A DNA stretch of 56,908 nucleotides from Pseudomonadota bacterium (GCA_947498315.1 CANMLD010000006.1:1-56908); one strand, 5' to 3'; shown: positions 17,402 through 26,579, counted from the stretch's first letter. Made by a program: numbers and translations. Notes: generated by a model from the letters alone, not told the origin.

Positions 17402-17902
17402 TCAGTCGTAGGTCAGGGGGCCGAGGTAGTCGCGTTTGCCGATGGACACGCCATTGTGGCGTAGGATCGCGTACGCGTGGGAGAGGTGAAAGTAGAAGTT
17501 CGGGACGGCGTGCTGAACGAAGTAGTTCGCGCCCGTCATGGTCTTCCCTTCCCAACGCGGCTGCGTGACTACGCGGGTGCCGGCGCCGGCCAAGTCGTCC
17601 GAGGTGATGGCGTCAAGCCAGTCGAGGACCGACGCGATCCGGGCACGCAGCTCGTCGAGTGTCTGCTCGGTGTCGGCGTGTTTGGGTGCTTCCTTGCCGG
17701 TGAGGCGTGAGGCGGCGAGCCTGGCTGTGTCGCAAGTGACTTGAACCTGCCGCGCGAACGCGAACTGGTCGGGCGCAAGCCTCTGCGTAAGGAAGACACT
17801 GGAATCGAAGCCTTTTGCAGTCGCATGGCCCGCAGCAGCGATGAGCCACGAATCGAGCTGCCGGAGTTGCTTCTTCATTTGAGCGAGCAGGGTTTCGTAC
17901 AT
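17402..17902 (-). CDS. DUF1993 family protein
   Basis: A 166-residue protein matching DUF1993, a DinB-like four-helix family of unknown function. Characteristic blocks are R-L-A-P-D-Q-F-A-F-A-R-Q-V-Q (about 41-54), L-P-type helices in the middle, and P-N-F-Y-F-H-L-S-H-A-Y-A-I-L-R-H-N-G-V near the C-terminus, followed by G-K-R-D-Y-L-G. The ATG is at 17902. No Shine-Dalgarno sequence is visible; an 8-bp satellite begins only 16 bp upstream, so the promoter lies inside or beyond the satellite. Confidence 0.92.
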   Translation of the reverse strand: MYETLLAQMKKQLRQLDSWLIAAAGHATAKGFDSSVFLTQRLAPDQFAFARQVQVTCDTARLAASRLTGKEAPKHADTEQTLDELRARIASVLDWLDAITSDDLAGAGTRVVTQPRWEGKTMTGANYFVQHAVPNFYFHLSHAYAILRHNGVSIGKRDYLGPLTYD

Positions 17903-17917
17903 GCGCTGATGCTACAT

Positions 17918-18180
17918 GGAAGCGCGGAAGCGCGGAAGCGCGGAAGCGCGGAAGCGCGGATGCGCGGAAGCGTGGAAGCGCGGAAGCGCGGAAGCGCGGA
18001 AGCGCGGAAGCGCGGATGCGCGGAAGCGCGGATGCGCGGAAGCGCGGAAGCGCGGATGCGCGGAAGCGCGGATGCGCGGAAGCGTGGAAGCGCGGAAGCG
18101 CGGATGCGCGGAAGCGTGGAAGCGCGGATGCGCGGATGCGCGGATGCGCGGAAGCGTGGAAGCGCGGAAGCGCGGAAGCA
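17918..18180. repeat. 8-bp satellite, about 33 copies
   Basis: Thirty-two full units and one partial unit of GGAAGCGC. Only two variants occur: GGATGCGC (nine units) and GGAAGCGT (four units). Since 8 is not a multiple of 3, every frame reads as a repeating eight-residue peptide without stops, so open frames here are artefacts. The array lies in the intergenic space between the start of the minus-strand DUF1993 gene and the start of the plus-strand M19-like gene, thus in both upstream regions. Confidence 0.98.
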
Positions 18181-18250
18181 GCCGGGATCCCGCCGATGCG
18201 AGGAAGGTTCGGCTCGCCTGGAGGGGCTGCTCGTGCGACCGTAGGTGCCG

Positions 18251-20713
18251 ATGACAATGAGAACTCTTGCGCTTTCGGTCCTCGCTTTGTCCGCCTCGGG
18301 CGGCAGTTTCGGCTGCGCCTCTGACGCTGCCACCGACGCTCCGTTAGCCGAAGACGCTCTGGCCGCCGAAGACGCTCCGACCGCCGAAGACGCTCCGACC
18401 GCCGAAGACGCTCCGGCCGCCGAAGATACTGTGCTCGACGTGACCACGCCGCTCGCCGACGTGGGCGACGCCGAGGACGCGGGAGGCAACCCGGATTCGG
18501 CGGTGGCTGACGTTGCGGATGTGGCGTCTTTCGTGCTCGACCCGCCGCCGCCGGATCAGGGGATACATGGCTATGCGAACGGTTGTTATGCCGTTCAAGG
18601 ATTCGATGGAGTGAACCCGCCGACCATGCTGGTGGCCGGGGGGGACTCGTTCTCGTTCTCCGACCCCGATCCGCTCGGCGGGGCGCTCTTCCACTTCCGA
18701 GCGGCTGACCTCGCGACCTACCTGCTCTACGACGTCGATCGGCGCTATGTCGTCGCGTCGAAGGCGACGTCCACCGTGCTGGGCCGAGTGGCCACACTGG
18801 ACTCGAGCTTGAGCCTCATGGACCTCGCCTTTGTGTCGCCAGCCGAGTGGGACCTCCAGACCTCGTCACGTGACGCGACGCGGTATCAACTTCATCATCG
18901 GCAATCAGGCCAGTATCTGGCGATGACGGGGCTCGAGTCCGATGTGTCGAAGGCCGCGATCATCACGCTGCTTCCGCGTGCGGGTTGCGTGGAGTATCCG
19001 GAGCTCGGGCTCGACGCGACCGGGACGGTCACTCCTCACTCGTGGGGAGACGGTTCGCTGTACGGGATCGCCGAGATACACAGCCACTTGATGACCAACA
19101 TGGGCTTCGGTGGTGGCAGCATCTTTCATGGCGCGCCCTTTCACCGGCTCGGCGTGGAGTACGCGCTGCCGGATTGTACGCCCTATCACGGCGAGGACGG
19201 GCGCCGAGACCTCGTGGGCCTCTTCTACGACCAGGGCGCGGCGTACGACATCGAGACGCTGGTCCCACTCTTGGCCACTGGCGAGAGCGACGACTACAAC
19301 CACGCCACCGGTGGCTATCCCTCCTTCGTAGACTGGCCGAACGCGCGGAAGAGTTCGACCCACCAGACGATGTACTACCGCTGGCTAGAACGGGCTTACC
19401 TCGGCGGATTGCGGCTCTTGGTTCACCATGCGACGGGCAACTCGGTACTCTGTGATGCCGTCGTGGGGTTCGGATCGCAGAAGGTTCGCTACGACTGCAA
19501 CGACATGGTCGGGGTGGGCCATTCGATAACGGAGATGCGCGGACTCGAGCGCTACATCGACGCCCAAGCCGGCGGGTCGGGGAAAGGTTGGCTGCGCATC
19601 GTCAAGAGCGCGGCTGAGGCGCGTGCGGTCGTGCTCGAGGGCAAGATGGCTGTCGTCTTGGGGATCGAGATCTCGAACCTCTTCGATTGTTACTCGACGG
19701 CCAAGCCGGGCTTTACTGCCTGTACCGCGGAATCGCTCGACGCAACACTGGACTACTACTATGGGCTCGGAGTGCGAGCGATCTTCCCCGTCCACAAATA
19801 CGACAACGGGTTCAGCGCAGGGGATGGGAGCGGCGGCGTCATCGAGCTCGGTAACTTTTTGAACAGCGGACACTTTTCGAACTTCGTGGAGAGCTGTCCT
19901 GGCCCGGAAGAGACGTTCGACAGCGGCGGCGTGACGTTTGGCGGCATCAACAAGCCCCGGGAGAACTACGACGACCCGCCTGCCGTCGACACGAGCGGCT
20001 TCGCGACCGACCTCGTCGGCACGATCTTCCCTTATCTAGCCGAGATCACGGCGCCGCCGCTCGTAGGCAACTATTGCCAGAAGACGGGACTCACGCCGCT
20101 TGGCGAAGCGCTGATGCTGAAGCTCATGAAGAGGGGGATGATCATCGATATCGCGCACCTGCCTCAGCGTGCGGTCGCACGGGCGTACGAGCTCCTCGAA
20201 GCGAACGGTTACCCGGCGACCAAGACACACGGGCAGTCAGTCAATGATCGGCTCTATGGCGTGGGTGGGCTCACCGGGATCGGCATCGGGGGTTGTGCGA
20301 ACCCTGAAGAGCCCGGCGCGCTCGTGGCTGGGCTGAAGGCCAGGACTGCCAAGTTGACGGCGAAGGGTGGCTACGGTGGCCAGCCAATCTCCCTCGACCT
20401 CAATGGTTTTGCAGGCGCGCCTGGCCCACGTTTTGGTCCCGAGAGCGGCTGTGGACCGGATCAGAAGAACCCGGTCACCTACCCCTTCACGTCCTATGAT
20501 GGCCAAGTCACGTTCACGCAGGCGCAGCTCGGCGAGCGGACGGTCGACTTCAACACGGAGGGCCTCATACACGTGGGCCTTCTTCCGGAGATAATTCAGG
20601 ATATGCGTCTCGATGGCGCTACCGACGCGGACCTCGAGCCGCTCTTCCGCTCAGCGGAGGGCTGGATTCGCCTCTGGGAGAAGGCTGAGTGGGTCGGACA
20701 AAATGGAGATTGA
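18251..20713 (+). CDS. Secreted M19/amidohydrolase-like lipoprotein
   Basis: An 820-residue lipoprotein with lipobox S-F-G-C near residue 20, then an Ala/Glu/Asp repeat linker. A segment at about 100-220 looks like a beta-trefoil or carbohydrate-binding-type domain. The C-terminal two thirds resemble the metal-dependent barrel of membrane dipeptidases (M19): E-I-H-S-H near 275, E-I-S-N-L-F, then G-M-I-I-D-I-A-H-L, which matches the family's D-[IVL]-S-H step, and T-H-G-Q after it. Family assignment is tentative. Starts at 18245 (GTG), 18251 and 18257 (both ATG) are close together; none has a strong binding site. The last residues, W-V-G-Q-N-G-D, are encoded by the end of a palindromic element, so the C-terminus was changed by that element. 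Confidence 0.72.
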   Translation: MTMRTLALSVLALSASGGSFGCASDAATDAPLAEDALAAEDAPTAEDAPTAEDAPAAEDTVLDVTTPLADVGDAEDAGGNPDSAVADVADVASFVLDPPPPDQGIHGYANGCYAVQGFDGVNPPTMLVAGGDSFSFSDPDPLGGALFHFRAADLATYLLYDVDRRYVVASKATSTVLGRVATLDSSLSLMDLAFVSPAEWDLQTSSRDATRYQLHHRQSGQYLAMTGLESDVSKAAIITLLPRAGCVEYPELGLDATGTVTPHSWGDGSLYGIAEIHSHLMTNMGFGGGSIFHGAPFHRLGVEYALPDCTPYHGEDGRRDLVGLFYDQGAAYDIETLVPLLATGESDDYNHATGGYPSFVDWPNARKSSTHQTMYYRWLERAYLGGLRLLVHHATGNSVLCDAVVGFGSQKVRYDCNDMVGVGHSITEMRGLERYIDAQAGGSGKGWLRIVKSAAEARAVVLEGKMAVVLGIEISNLFDCYSTAKPGFTACTAESLDATLDYYYGLGVRAIFPVHKYDNGFSAGDGSGGVIELGNFLNSGHFSNFVESCPGPEETFDSGGVTFGGINKPRENYDDPPAVDTSGFATDLVGTIFPYLAEITAPPLVGNYCQKTGLTPLGEALMLKLMKRGMIIDIAHLPQRAVARAYELLEANGYPATKTHGQSVNDRLYGVGGLTGIGIGGCANPEEPGALVAGLKARTAKLTAKGGYGGQPISLDLNGFAGAPGPRFGPESGCGPDQKNPVTYPFTSYDGQVTFTQAQLGERTVDFNTEGLIHVGLLPEIIQDMRLDGATDADLEPLFRSAEGWIRLWEKAEWVGQNGD
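18347..18418 (+). repeat. 18-bp in-frame tandem repeat in lipoprotein linker
   Basis: Four units of GCCGAAGACGCTCCGACC-type sequence plus a partial fifth encode Ala-Glu-Asp-Ala-Pro-Thr. They lengthen the acidic linker between the lipid anchor and the folded part of the M19-like lipoprotein. Two units are identical, so the array is probably still changing in copy number. Confidence 0.9.
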
Positions 20714-20865
20714 GCGTGGACCGCGCAATTTTCGACGCAGCGAGTTGGCGCCGATAGGCGCGTACTCGAGCGACTAAGGCGGGCTGCATCGCCCATCGAG
20801 GAGCGAGAGCAACTCGATGCTAGAAAATTGCCGGTGGACGCCAATCGGAGTTTTGTCCGACCCAC
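20686..20865 (+). repeat. Palindromic intergenic element, short form, copy A
   Basis: A 180-bp element with ends TGAGTGGGTCGGACAAAA and TTTTGTCCGACCCAC, perfect inverted repeats over 15 bp. An inner inverted pair (GCAATTTTCGACGCAGCGAG and CTCGATGCTAGAAAATTGC) makes most of the element able to fold into one long imperfect hairpin. No protein is encoded. The left end overlaps the last codons of the M19-like gene. The right end is 21 bp from the stop of the convergent phosphatase-like gene. No target-site duplication is evident. Confidence 0.92.
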
Positions 20866-20886
20866 GGACACGCAGGCCAAAACTCT

Positions 20887-22581
20887 TTAATGCGGGCGCT
20901 TTCGGAGCGCCATGCGGCGACGTAGTCCCAACGCGACTAGGATCGCTAGCCAAGACAATGTGGTCGTGGGCGCGCCTGAACCGCTCTGGCAACCGCCGTC
21001 GGTCGATGCGGGCGTCGCCGATACGTCGTCATTCGCAGTAAAGTCAGGCCCTTCGGCGCTGCTGACTTCACCAGTGCCGCTGGCCGTATCGGGACTAGCC
21101 GAGCTGGAGTCGGCGGCAAGCTCGACTGCATCGGGCGCGTCATCAACGTCGGGTGGGCTCGCGACATCGAGTTCATCAATGGGACCCGCATCCGGCGATT
21201 CGGTGTCGGATGGGCCGGCGTCCGGCGTCTCAGCGTCGGGCGTCTCGGTGTCAGGGATCGGCCCCGGCCCACAGTCGAGGGGCGCCGCGCTGGTGAACTC
21301 GAAGCTGTCGATGAGCGCGATGTTCTCGGGCCCTATGGTGTCGTTCTGGCCGGAGGTGGCCCACACTTCCGCCTTCAACGACTGGCCTTCGGTCCACAGC
21401 ACGATCACGTGCTGACGTCCGTCACAGACGATGCTGCCGTTTGCCTTCGGGCAAATCTCGGCGAGGGGATCCACCCTCGACGATCCAAGCTTGAAAGGCG
21501 CGAGGCTGAGACCTCCGGCGGCGCCGGTGACGACGTAGGTCGTTCCGCCGATCTCGACGGGGTCGCCTTGGTCAGGTTTGAGAGGGTCGTACTTCATCGG
21601 CACAAAGCGCTGGTAGTAGTTGCCGCGGCCCTGAAGGACGAGGTCGACCGCATGTTTGTCGAAGACGGGCACGAGGAGCTCGTTGTGGTCGACTTCGTTG
21701 GGCTTTGCCCCGACTGGGAAGATACCTGACTGGCCGAAGGCGCTGTAGGCGGGGCGATGCATGGCGACGATGGTGAAGCGGCGCGTCGTGCTGGTCAGGA
21801 GCTGATCGAGCCAAGATGCCAGCGCCGTGAAGTCATTGCCGGTGCCGAGCTCGGTGTCGAGTACGACGATGAGGACTTCGCCGAAAGTGACGGCGGCCGA
21901 ACGACCGATCCCGGCGACAGGCGCGGGTTCGCTACCGAGTGTGGCGCCCGTGACGGCGTTGAAGAGGCCGCCGCCGGCGGCGAGATCCGTCTCGGATGGG
22001 GCGGCGATGAGGGGGATCCGGGTGAGCGGCGCACCACTGCGGGTGAGGAAGTCGTGCCATTGCTCGGCCGAGGCGCCATCTTTGACGAGATGGCCGGTGT
22101 GGATGAGCAGCGCGGGTTTGACCTTGCCGAAGGTGTCGAGGACGGGCATCGCCGACTCGGCCTCAGCGAGTGCCGTAGTCCAGTTGAAGGCGGCGCCGGA
22201 GCTCGATTCGGAGCGCGAGTTTCCGAGTGCGATGAAGCCGACGGGCAAGCAACCATCGCCCGTCTTGGTAGGGGTAGAGAACGTGGCGGTGTCACTGGTC
22301 GCGCCGCCGCCGCCTACCCGGTAGAGGTAGTCGGTGTAGGGGAAGAGCCCGGCAAAGCGGGCCCTGTAAGAGGTCCCGAGAGGGCTGGCAGCCGAGTAGG
22401 TCTCGGCGACTTCGGAGTAGATGAGCGTCTGCTCGAAGCCGTATTGGGCCTGAAGGCCGCTGCCGCCGGACGCGTCGTTCCAGAGGACACATCGGGTGGT
22501 GTCGAGAGGGCCACAGGGGGCGAGGCGGACGTGCTGAGGCGCAGTCAGGGCGAGCGCGGCGAGGACCGACGGAATGGACAT
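20887..22581 (-). CDS. Purple acid phosphatase-like pseudoenzyme with MYXO-CTERM-like tail
   Basis: A 564-residue surface protein. A fibronectin III-like domain (about 17-105) is followed by a calcineurin-like phosphoesterase fold (110-410). Metal ligands are largely missing. The first G-D motif reads A-L-G-N-S (118-122), the second reads G-H-L-V-K-D-G (163-169), G-N-H-E reads A-P-S-E (194-197), and G-H-x-H reads G-R-G-N (318-321). Only the His in A-M-H-R-P (275) is kept. A long acidic Asp/Pro linker follows. The tail has G-G-C, a hydrophobic helix and R-R-R, like MYXO-CTERM, which directs sorting in Myxococcota. It starts 3 bp after the kinase gene ends, so the two are co-transcribed. A binding rather than hydrolytic role is inferred. 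Confidence 0.85.
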   Translation of the reverse strand: MSIPSVLAALALTAPQHVRLAPCGPLDTTRCVLWNDASGGSGLQAQYGFEQTLIYSEVAETYSAASPLGTSYRARFAGLFPYTDYLYRVGGGGATSDTATFSTPTKTGDGCLPVGFIALGNSRSESSSGAAFNWTTALAEAESAMPVLDTFGKVKPALLIHTGHLVKDGASAEQWHDFLTRSGAPLTRIPLIAAPSETDLAAGGGLFNAVTGATLGSEPAPVAGIGRSAAVTFGEVLIVVLDTELGTGNDFTALASWLDQLLTSTTRRFTIVAMHRPAYSAFGQSGIFPVGAKPNEVDHNELLVPVFDKHAVDLVLQGRGNYYQRFVPMKYDPLKPDQGDPVEIGGTTYVVTGAAGGLSLAPFKLGSSRVDPLAEICPKANGSIVCDGRQHVIVLWTEGQSLKAEVWATSGQNDTIGPENIALIDSFEFTSAAPLDCGPGPIPDTETPDAETPDAGPSDTESPDAGPIDELDVASPPDVDDAPDAVELAADSSSASPDTASGTGEVSSAEGPDFTANDDVSATPASTDGGCQSGSGAPTTTLSWLAILVALGLRRRMALRKRPH

Positions 22582-22584
22582 CGT

Positions 22585-24864
22585 TCAGAAGCTCTTGATG
22601 GGCCCGAGCTTGATATCTGGATCGGGCTTCTTGATGGGATCGACCTTCGGGATGGTGGGCTCCTTCGATCGGTCGGTGTTGGAGATGCCCGGATCGGCAG
22701 CTTTTTTTCGTTCCAGGATAACGGCTAAGGTGGCGTCGGCAGTCGGAGTGACCAACTGTTCAGAGGACTTCCAACCGGCGCGCTCGAACAGGAGCGTCTC
22801 GGGCTGATCGGAGCGTGGGAGCTTCAGCTTGAAGGTTTCGTCGGTCTTCTCGGGCGTCTCGAACATCTGGCCTGAACTCTTCACCTTCACACGGACCTTC
22901 CCGACGTTCAGGTTCAGCGTGACGGTGACCTCCTGAACTGCCGGGACCTCGGCGGCGGCTGGGTCGGGCGTAAGGACCAGCTCGAGGCGACCGTCGGCGC
23001 CGGGCGTGAACGGGGCTTTGGCGGGCAAGAAGCCTGGCTTGGTCGCAGTGACGGTGAGAGGTGCGTCGGATTTCGGCAGCGTGATGATCTTGGGGGCACC
23101 GGCATCGTCGACGAGGTGCACGACGTCCTGGCCTTCAATCTGAAGGAGCGCGCCAGGGGAGGAGGCGACCGTGAGCTTGACCATGGGCACTTCGGCGACG
23201 ACGGGCGGCGCGAAGATGACCGTCCCAGGGGCCTGGCTTTGGCCGAGATCGACATCGACGGACTTGAGCTCGTCGCCGTGGCGGAGCGCGATGGTGACCT
23301 TGCGACCGGGTTCGCGAAGGAACTCGAGCGGGACGGGCTGGTCGGCTTTGGCGATGGCGCCCAAGACAGCGCCAGTAGCCTTGTCGAGGATGGTGACGTT
23401 GCCGAGGTTGGTGCGCAGCGTGACTGTGATGAGGTCCGGTGTGAGCGCGGGGAGCGGGCCGGTGGCCCATGTGGTGGCGGATGGGATGACGGCGCGAGCT
23501 TCGGGGGGGACGCCGTCGAGCTGCGCGGCCACGGCCGCCATGCCCGACGCGAGGACGAGCAGGAACGCGGCTGCGGCGATGACCCCCTTCTTCTTCTTGG
23601 ACATGGGGAGACGCGGCGCGTGGATCGCCATCGTCTCCCGGTCCATCTCGTCAGGGCCACGGAGGCGCGCTCGGATGGTGTTGGAGATGGGGCGTTCGGG
23701 GACCGTGTAGGCCTGAGCTCGGTTGATTCCGAGGCCGGACTTCTCGGCGTCGTCGTAGGTCAGGATCTTCTCGAACTCGTCGGGGACGCGGGCGAGCAGA
23801 TCGTCGCAGGCCTCAGCGAGCTCCTTGGACGACTGGACGCGTGCTTTCGGCTCCTTGGCGAGGAGCTTGTGGAGCAACGCTTCGACTTCAAAGGGGATGA
23901 CGAGGTCGGGGCGTACCTCGCTCATGGCGCTCGGGGGGTCCTGCGAGTGCATGATCAGAATGGCGAGCGGGTTGTCGGACTCGAAGGGGACGTTGCCCGA
24001 GAGCATCTCGTACATCATGACGCCGAGGGCGTAGATGTCGCTGCGAGCGTCGACTTCTTGGGAACGGCACTGCTCGGGCGACATGTACTTCGGGGTGCCG
24101 AAGATGACGCCGTGCTGTGTCAGTGTGCCGCGGTCGTCTTGCCCTTCGAGGAGTTTGGCGACGCCGAAGTCGAGCACCTTGACGTAGTCCGCGTTGCTGT
24201 CGATGTCGCCGACGAAGACGTTGTCTGGTTTGAGGTCGCGGTGGATGATGCCCTTGCGATGGGCTTCGTCGAGGCTACGGGCCATCTGCTGGATGATGCG
24301 GAGGACGCGGCGCACGGGGAGCTGGCGGTTGTCGCGAAGGAGCCCGGCGAGCGGCTTACCGGCGAGGAACTCCATCGCGATGTAGAGGGTGCCGGCTTCG
24401 ACTTCACCGAAGTCGTAGATACGGATCGTGTTCGGGTGTTCGAGTCTGGAGACGGCGAGGGCTTCACGCTGGAAGCGTTTCACCGCCTGGTCATTGGAGA
24501 GGTACTCCTTCAGGAGCACCTTGATGGCGACGTTTCGGTCCATGCCCTTCTGGCGGGCTTTGTAGACGACGCCCATGCCGCCGGAGCCGATCTTGCCGAC
24601 GACCTCGTACTTGCCGGCGATGGTCTGACCGATGAACGGGTCGAGGCGGACGCGCGCGCTGGAGGCCTGCATGCGCTTCATGATCTGCGACTCGAGGTTG
24701 TCGGGATCGAGAGTACCGTCCGGCTTGAGGTCGGTCGCGGTCTTCGGCATCCCCGAGTCGGGGTCGCTGTAAGGGGCGGTGGCTGGGTTCAGAGCGGGGT
24801 GGCCGGGCACGTCGGCGATGGTTTGGTCGCCGATTCCAGGTGGTCTCGTCTTGTCGCTGCTCAT
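22585..24864 (-). CDS. Membrane Ser/Thr protein kinase (Hanks type) with PEGA-like exterior
   Basis: A 759-residue kinase. The catalytic domain spans about 86-360: glycine loop I-G-S-G-G-M-G-V-V (92-100), Lys115, H-R-D-L-K-P-D-N with Asp210, D-F-G at 232-234, and S-P-E in place of A-P-E at 262-264. All catalytic residues are present. A Lys cluster precedes a transmembrane segment at about 427-447. The outside part carries PEGA-like beta repeats, which bind cell-envelope components in other kinases. ATG start at 24864 with GGTGAG upstream. It is the first gene of a two-gene unit with the phosphatase-like protein. Confidence 0.95.
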   Translation of the reverse strand: MSSDKTRPPGIGDQTIADVPGHPALNPATAPYSDPDSGMPKTATDLKPDGTLDPDNLESQIMKRMQASSARVRLDPFIGQTIAGKYEVVGKIGSGGMGVVYKARQKGMDRNVAIKVLLKEYLSNDQAVKRFQREALAVSRLEHPNTIRIYDFGEVEAGTLYIAMEFLAGKPLAGLLRDNRQLPVRRVLRIIQQMARSLDEAHRKGIIHRDLKPDNVFVGDIDSNADYVKVLDFGVAKLLEGQDDRGTLTQHGVIFGTPKYMSPEQCRSQEVDARSDIYALGVMMYEMLSGNVPFESDNPLAILIMHSQDPPSAMSEVRPDLVIPFEVEALLHKLLAKEPKARVQSSKELAEACDDLLARVPDEFEKILTYDDAEKSGLGINRAQAYTVPERPISNTIRARLRGPDEMDRETMAIHAPRLPMSKKKKGVIAAAAFLLVLASGMAAVAAQLDGVPPEARAVIPSATTWATGPLPALTPDLITVTLRTNLGNVTILDKATGAVLGAIAKADQPVPLEFLREPGRKVTIALRHGDELKSVDVDLGQSQAPGTVIFAPPVVAEVPMVKLTVASSPGALLQIEGQDVVHLVDDAGAPKIITLPKSDAPLTVTATKPGFLPAKAPFTPGADGRLELVLTPDPAAAEVPAVQEVTVTLNLNVGKVRVKVKSSGQMFETPEKTDETFKLKLPRSDQPETLLFERAGWKSSEQLVTPTADATLAVILERKKAADPGISNTDRSKEPTIPKVDPIKKPDPDIKLGPIKSF

Positions 24865-24958
24865 CGTCTCACCCCCAATGGACCCGCAAGATAACTCGCC
24901 GAGCGCCGTTCGTCTTCAGTGCGTCGCGGTGCGCGCTCGGTTGCGCCACGGGTAGCGT

Positions 24959-25975
24959 TCAGTCCATCGCGTCGTCGACTGGGCGGTTCACTACGAAACC
25001 GTCAACGCACAAGTCGCGGAAATCCTCGCGGTCGGCAGTGACTTCGATGACCAAGTCGGCCTTCTGGCCGCGCCGGCCGGCGGTGTCGACGAAGGAGGGC
25101 ACGAAGGCCCAAAGGTTGCGCGGCGCGACCCGTTCGAGGACGACGGCGTCGTCGAGCTTGACGCGAAGGGTGGCGTCGGATCCCTGATCGGACTTGGTGG
25201 CATCTAGAGTGAAGCCGGCGCGAACAATAATGCCGGCGTCGAGGGAGAGCGCGGGGAATCTAACTGATACGGTGGCGCCTGATGGATAGGGGTGGAGCAC
25301 GAAGCAGGTGCGCGGGGCGCCCCCAACCTCTTGAATTGAGACGGAGACGTCTTCCCATGGACGGCCCCGACAGGCGTGGCGCTCGCCCATCCAACGGCAT
25401 TGACGTGTGGCGACACCGGGGCCAAAGCGGTCAACTCGTGCCGACTTCAACTCATCGATGAGACGGAGGCGGACAGGGCTGTCCGGGAGTGTGTAGAGCT
25501 GAGCCGTCAGGCCTCCGGGAAAGGTCGTCGTCTCGTCGAGTGTGGCGCCGGTTGGTGCCTGGGCGTCGTCGCGGCCAAATGCCGAGACGAGCCAGAGCCG
25601 TCGAAAGGAGCCTAGTCCGAGGGGGTCGAGCGGGACGCTGAAGTCGACCAGCAGGGCCTGTTTGCCGTCGAATCCGTTGGTCGCTGGGGTGGCGTCACTG
25701 ATGACGGCGCCTTCGCGGAGCCAGAAGGGATGAACTCGAAGCACGTCTCCGGGCTGCAGGCGGGCTTGGATGTGAGCAGAGACGGCGCCCCACTCGGCGT
25801 CCGTTGGATCGCGAGGCCCGGGGTCGAGAGCGAACCAAAGGGAAATGCCAGAGACCGCCAGCAGCGCCACTGTAAGTAGCGCGGCGACTGCTCCGACTCT
25901 CGCAGATGTGCTCGCGTTCGTGGGCAGAGTCTCGCTGGCGCTGCTCAACGGGCAGCCTGCAGGGCACCAGCCCAC
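24959..25975 (-). CDS. Hypothetical single-pass membrane protein
   Basis: A 338-residue protein that I do not recognise. One transmembrane segment lies near residues 30-50 (L-L-T-V-A-L-L-A-V-S-G-I), so most of the protein is outside the cytoplasm. Four cysteines in the middle may pair. The start is uncertain: the GTG at 25975 overlaps the upstream ArsC-like gene by 31 bp, while a TTG at 25948 overlaps its stop codon as TTGA. In either case translation is probably coupled with that gene. Confidence 0.7.
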   Translation of the reverse strand: MGWCPAGCPLSSASETLPTNASTSARVGAVAALLTVALLAVSGISLWFALDPGPRDPTDAEWGAVSAHIQARLQPGDVLRVHPFWLREGAVISDATPATNGFDGKQALLVDFSVPLDPLGLGSFRRLWLVSAFGRDDAQAPTGATLDETTTFPGGLTAQLYTLPDSPVRLRLIDELKSARVDRFGPGVATRQCRWMGERHACRGRPWEDVSVSIQEVGGAPRTCFVLHPYPSGATVSVRFPALSLDAGIIVRAGFTLDATKSDQGSDATLRVKLDDAVVLERVAPRNLWAFVPSFVDTAGRRGQKADLVIEVTADREDFRDLCVDGFVVNRPVDDAMD

Positions 25976-26352
25976 GTGGCGTCGTCGAAACCAACGATGA
26001 CCGTCGACTCCGGAGCGAGCGCACCGTCGGCGCCAGCGCCAAAGACGGCGACAGGCCGTTTGATGAGCTTGCCGTCAGCGGCTAGCGCCTCGAGCTGCTC
26101 GCCGTCCGTCATCGAAGGGAGCCGAGCACCGAACTGCCCGCTCCGGTACGACTCGCCGGAGACATTGAACCACCGACGGAGCGGCTGACCACTCCGGGCC
26201 ACGAGGGCCTCGAGCTCGTCATGCGACGGCGGCTCCGCGACCAAGTCGGTCAGAACCACCGTGGATCCTGGAGCGGTGGCGCGAACGAATGCGATGGCTT
26301 TGCGACAGGTGCTGCACTTCGGATAGTGGAAGAGGTGGATGGTCAGCGACAC
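25945..26352 (-). CDS. ArsC/Spx-family thioredoxin-fold protein
   Basis: A 135-residue member of the arsenate reductase (ArsC)/Spx/MgsR family. The thiol motif F-H-Y-P-K-C-S-T-C-R-K-A lies at about 6-17; the Cys-x-x-Cys form is Spx/MgsR-like. L-R-R-W-F-N-V-S-G near residue 60 and I-K-R-P-V near 105 match the family. The GTG start at 26352 follows GGAG at 9 nt; an ATG at 26400 in frame is less likely because it extends beyond the usual N-terminus. Whether it reduces arsenate or acts as a redox regulator is undecided; no ars genes are nearby. Confidence 0.87.
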   Translation of the reverse strand: MSLTIHLFHYPKCSTCRKAIAFVRATAPGSTVVLTDLVAEPPSHDELEALVARSGQPLRRWFNVSGESYRSGQFGARLPSMTDGEQLEALAADGKLIKRPVAVFGAGADGALAPESTVIVGFDDATWAGALQAAR

Positions 26353-26579
26353 GGCAGGCAACTCCGGAGACCACTGGGGGTCTAGCCCGACGAATACCAT
26401 AACCTCGCCCGACAGTCGGGGTTTGATCCCAAAGCCGCCCCCTCCCTGTCGTGTCAAAGATGGCACATGTCGAGGACACTCCCGTCGGTCTTGGCTGGTT
26501 AATCTGCTCGCTCCAGCGCTGGCGTCCGCATTCGGACTCACAGTACTCTCGGCCCACACGAGACCGTCCTGGATCCCAC

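Noticed and set aside
17613-18797. Long open frames with Arg-Ala-Ser-Ala-Leu-Pro or Arg-Lys-Arg-Gly-Ser-Ala-Glu-Ala repeats
   Set aside because: They are made by the 8-bp satellite, which has no stop codon in any frame. The frames also run into the DUF1993 and lipoprotein genes antisense.
23116-24894. 592-codon open frame on the plus strand
   Set aside because: Antisense to the protein kinase gene, whose catalytic motifs are complete. The antisense translation shows no recognisable fold.
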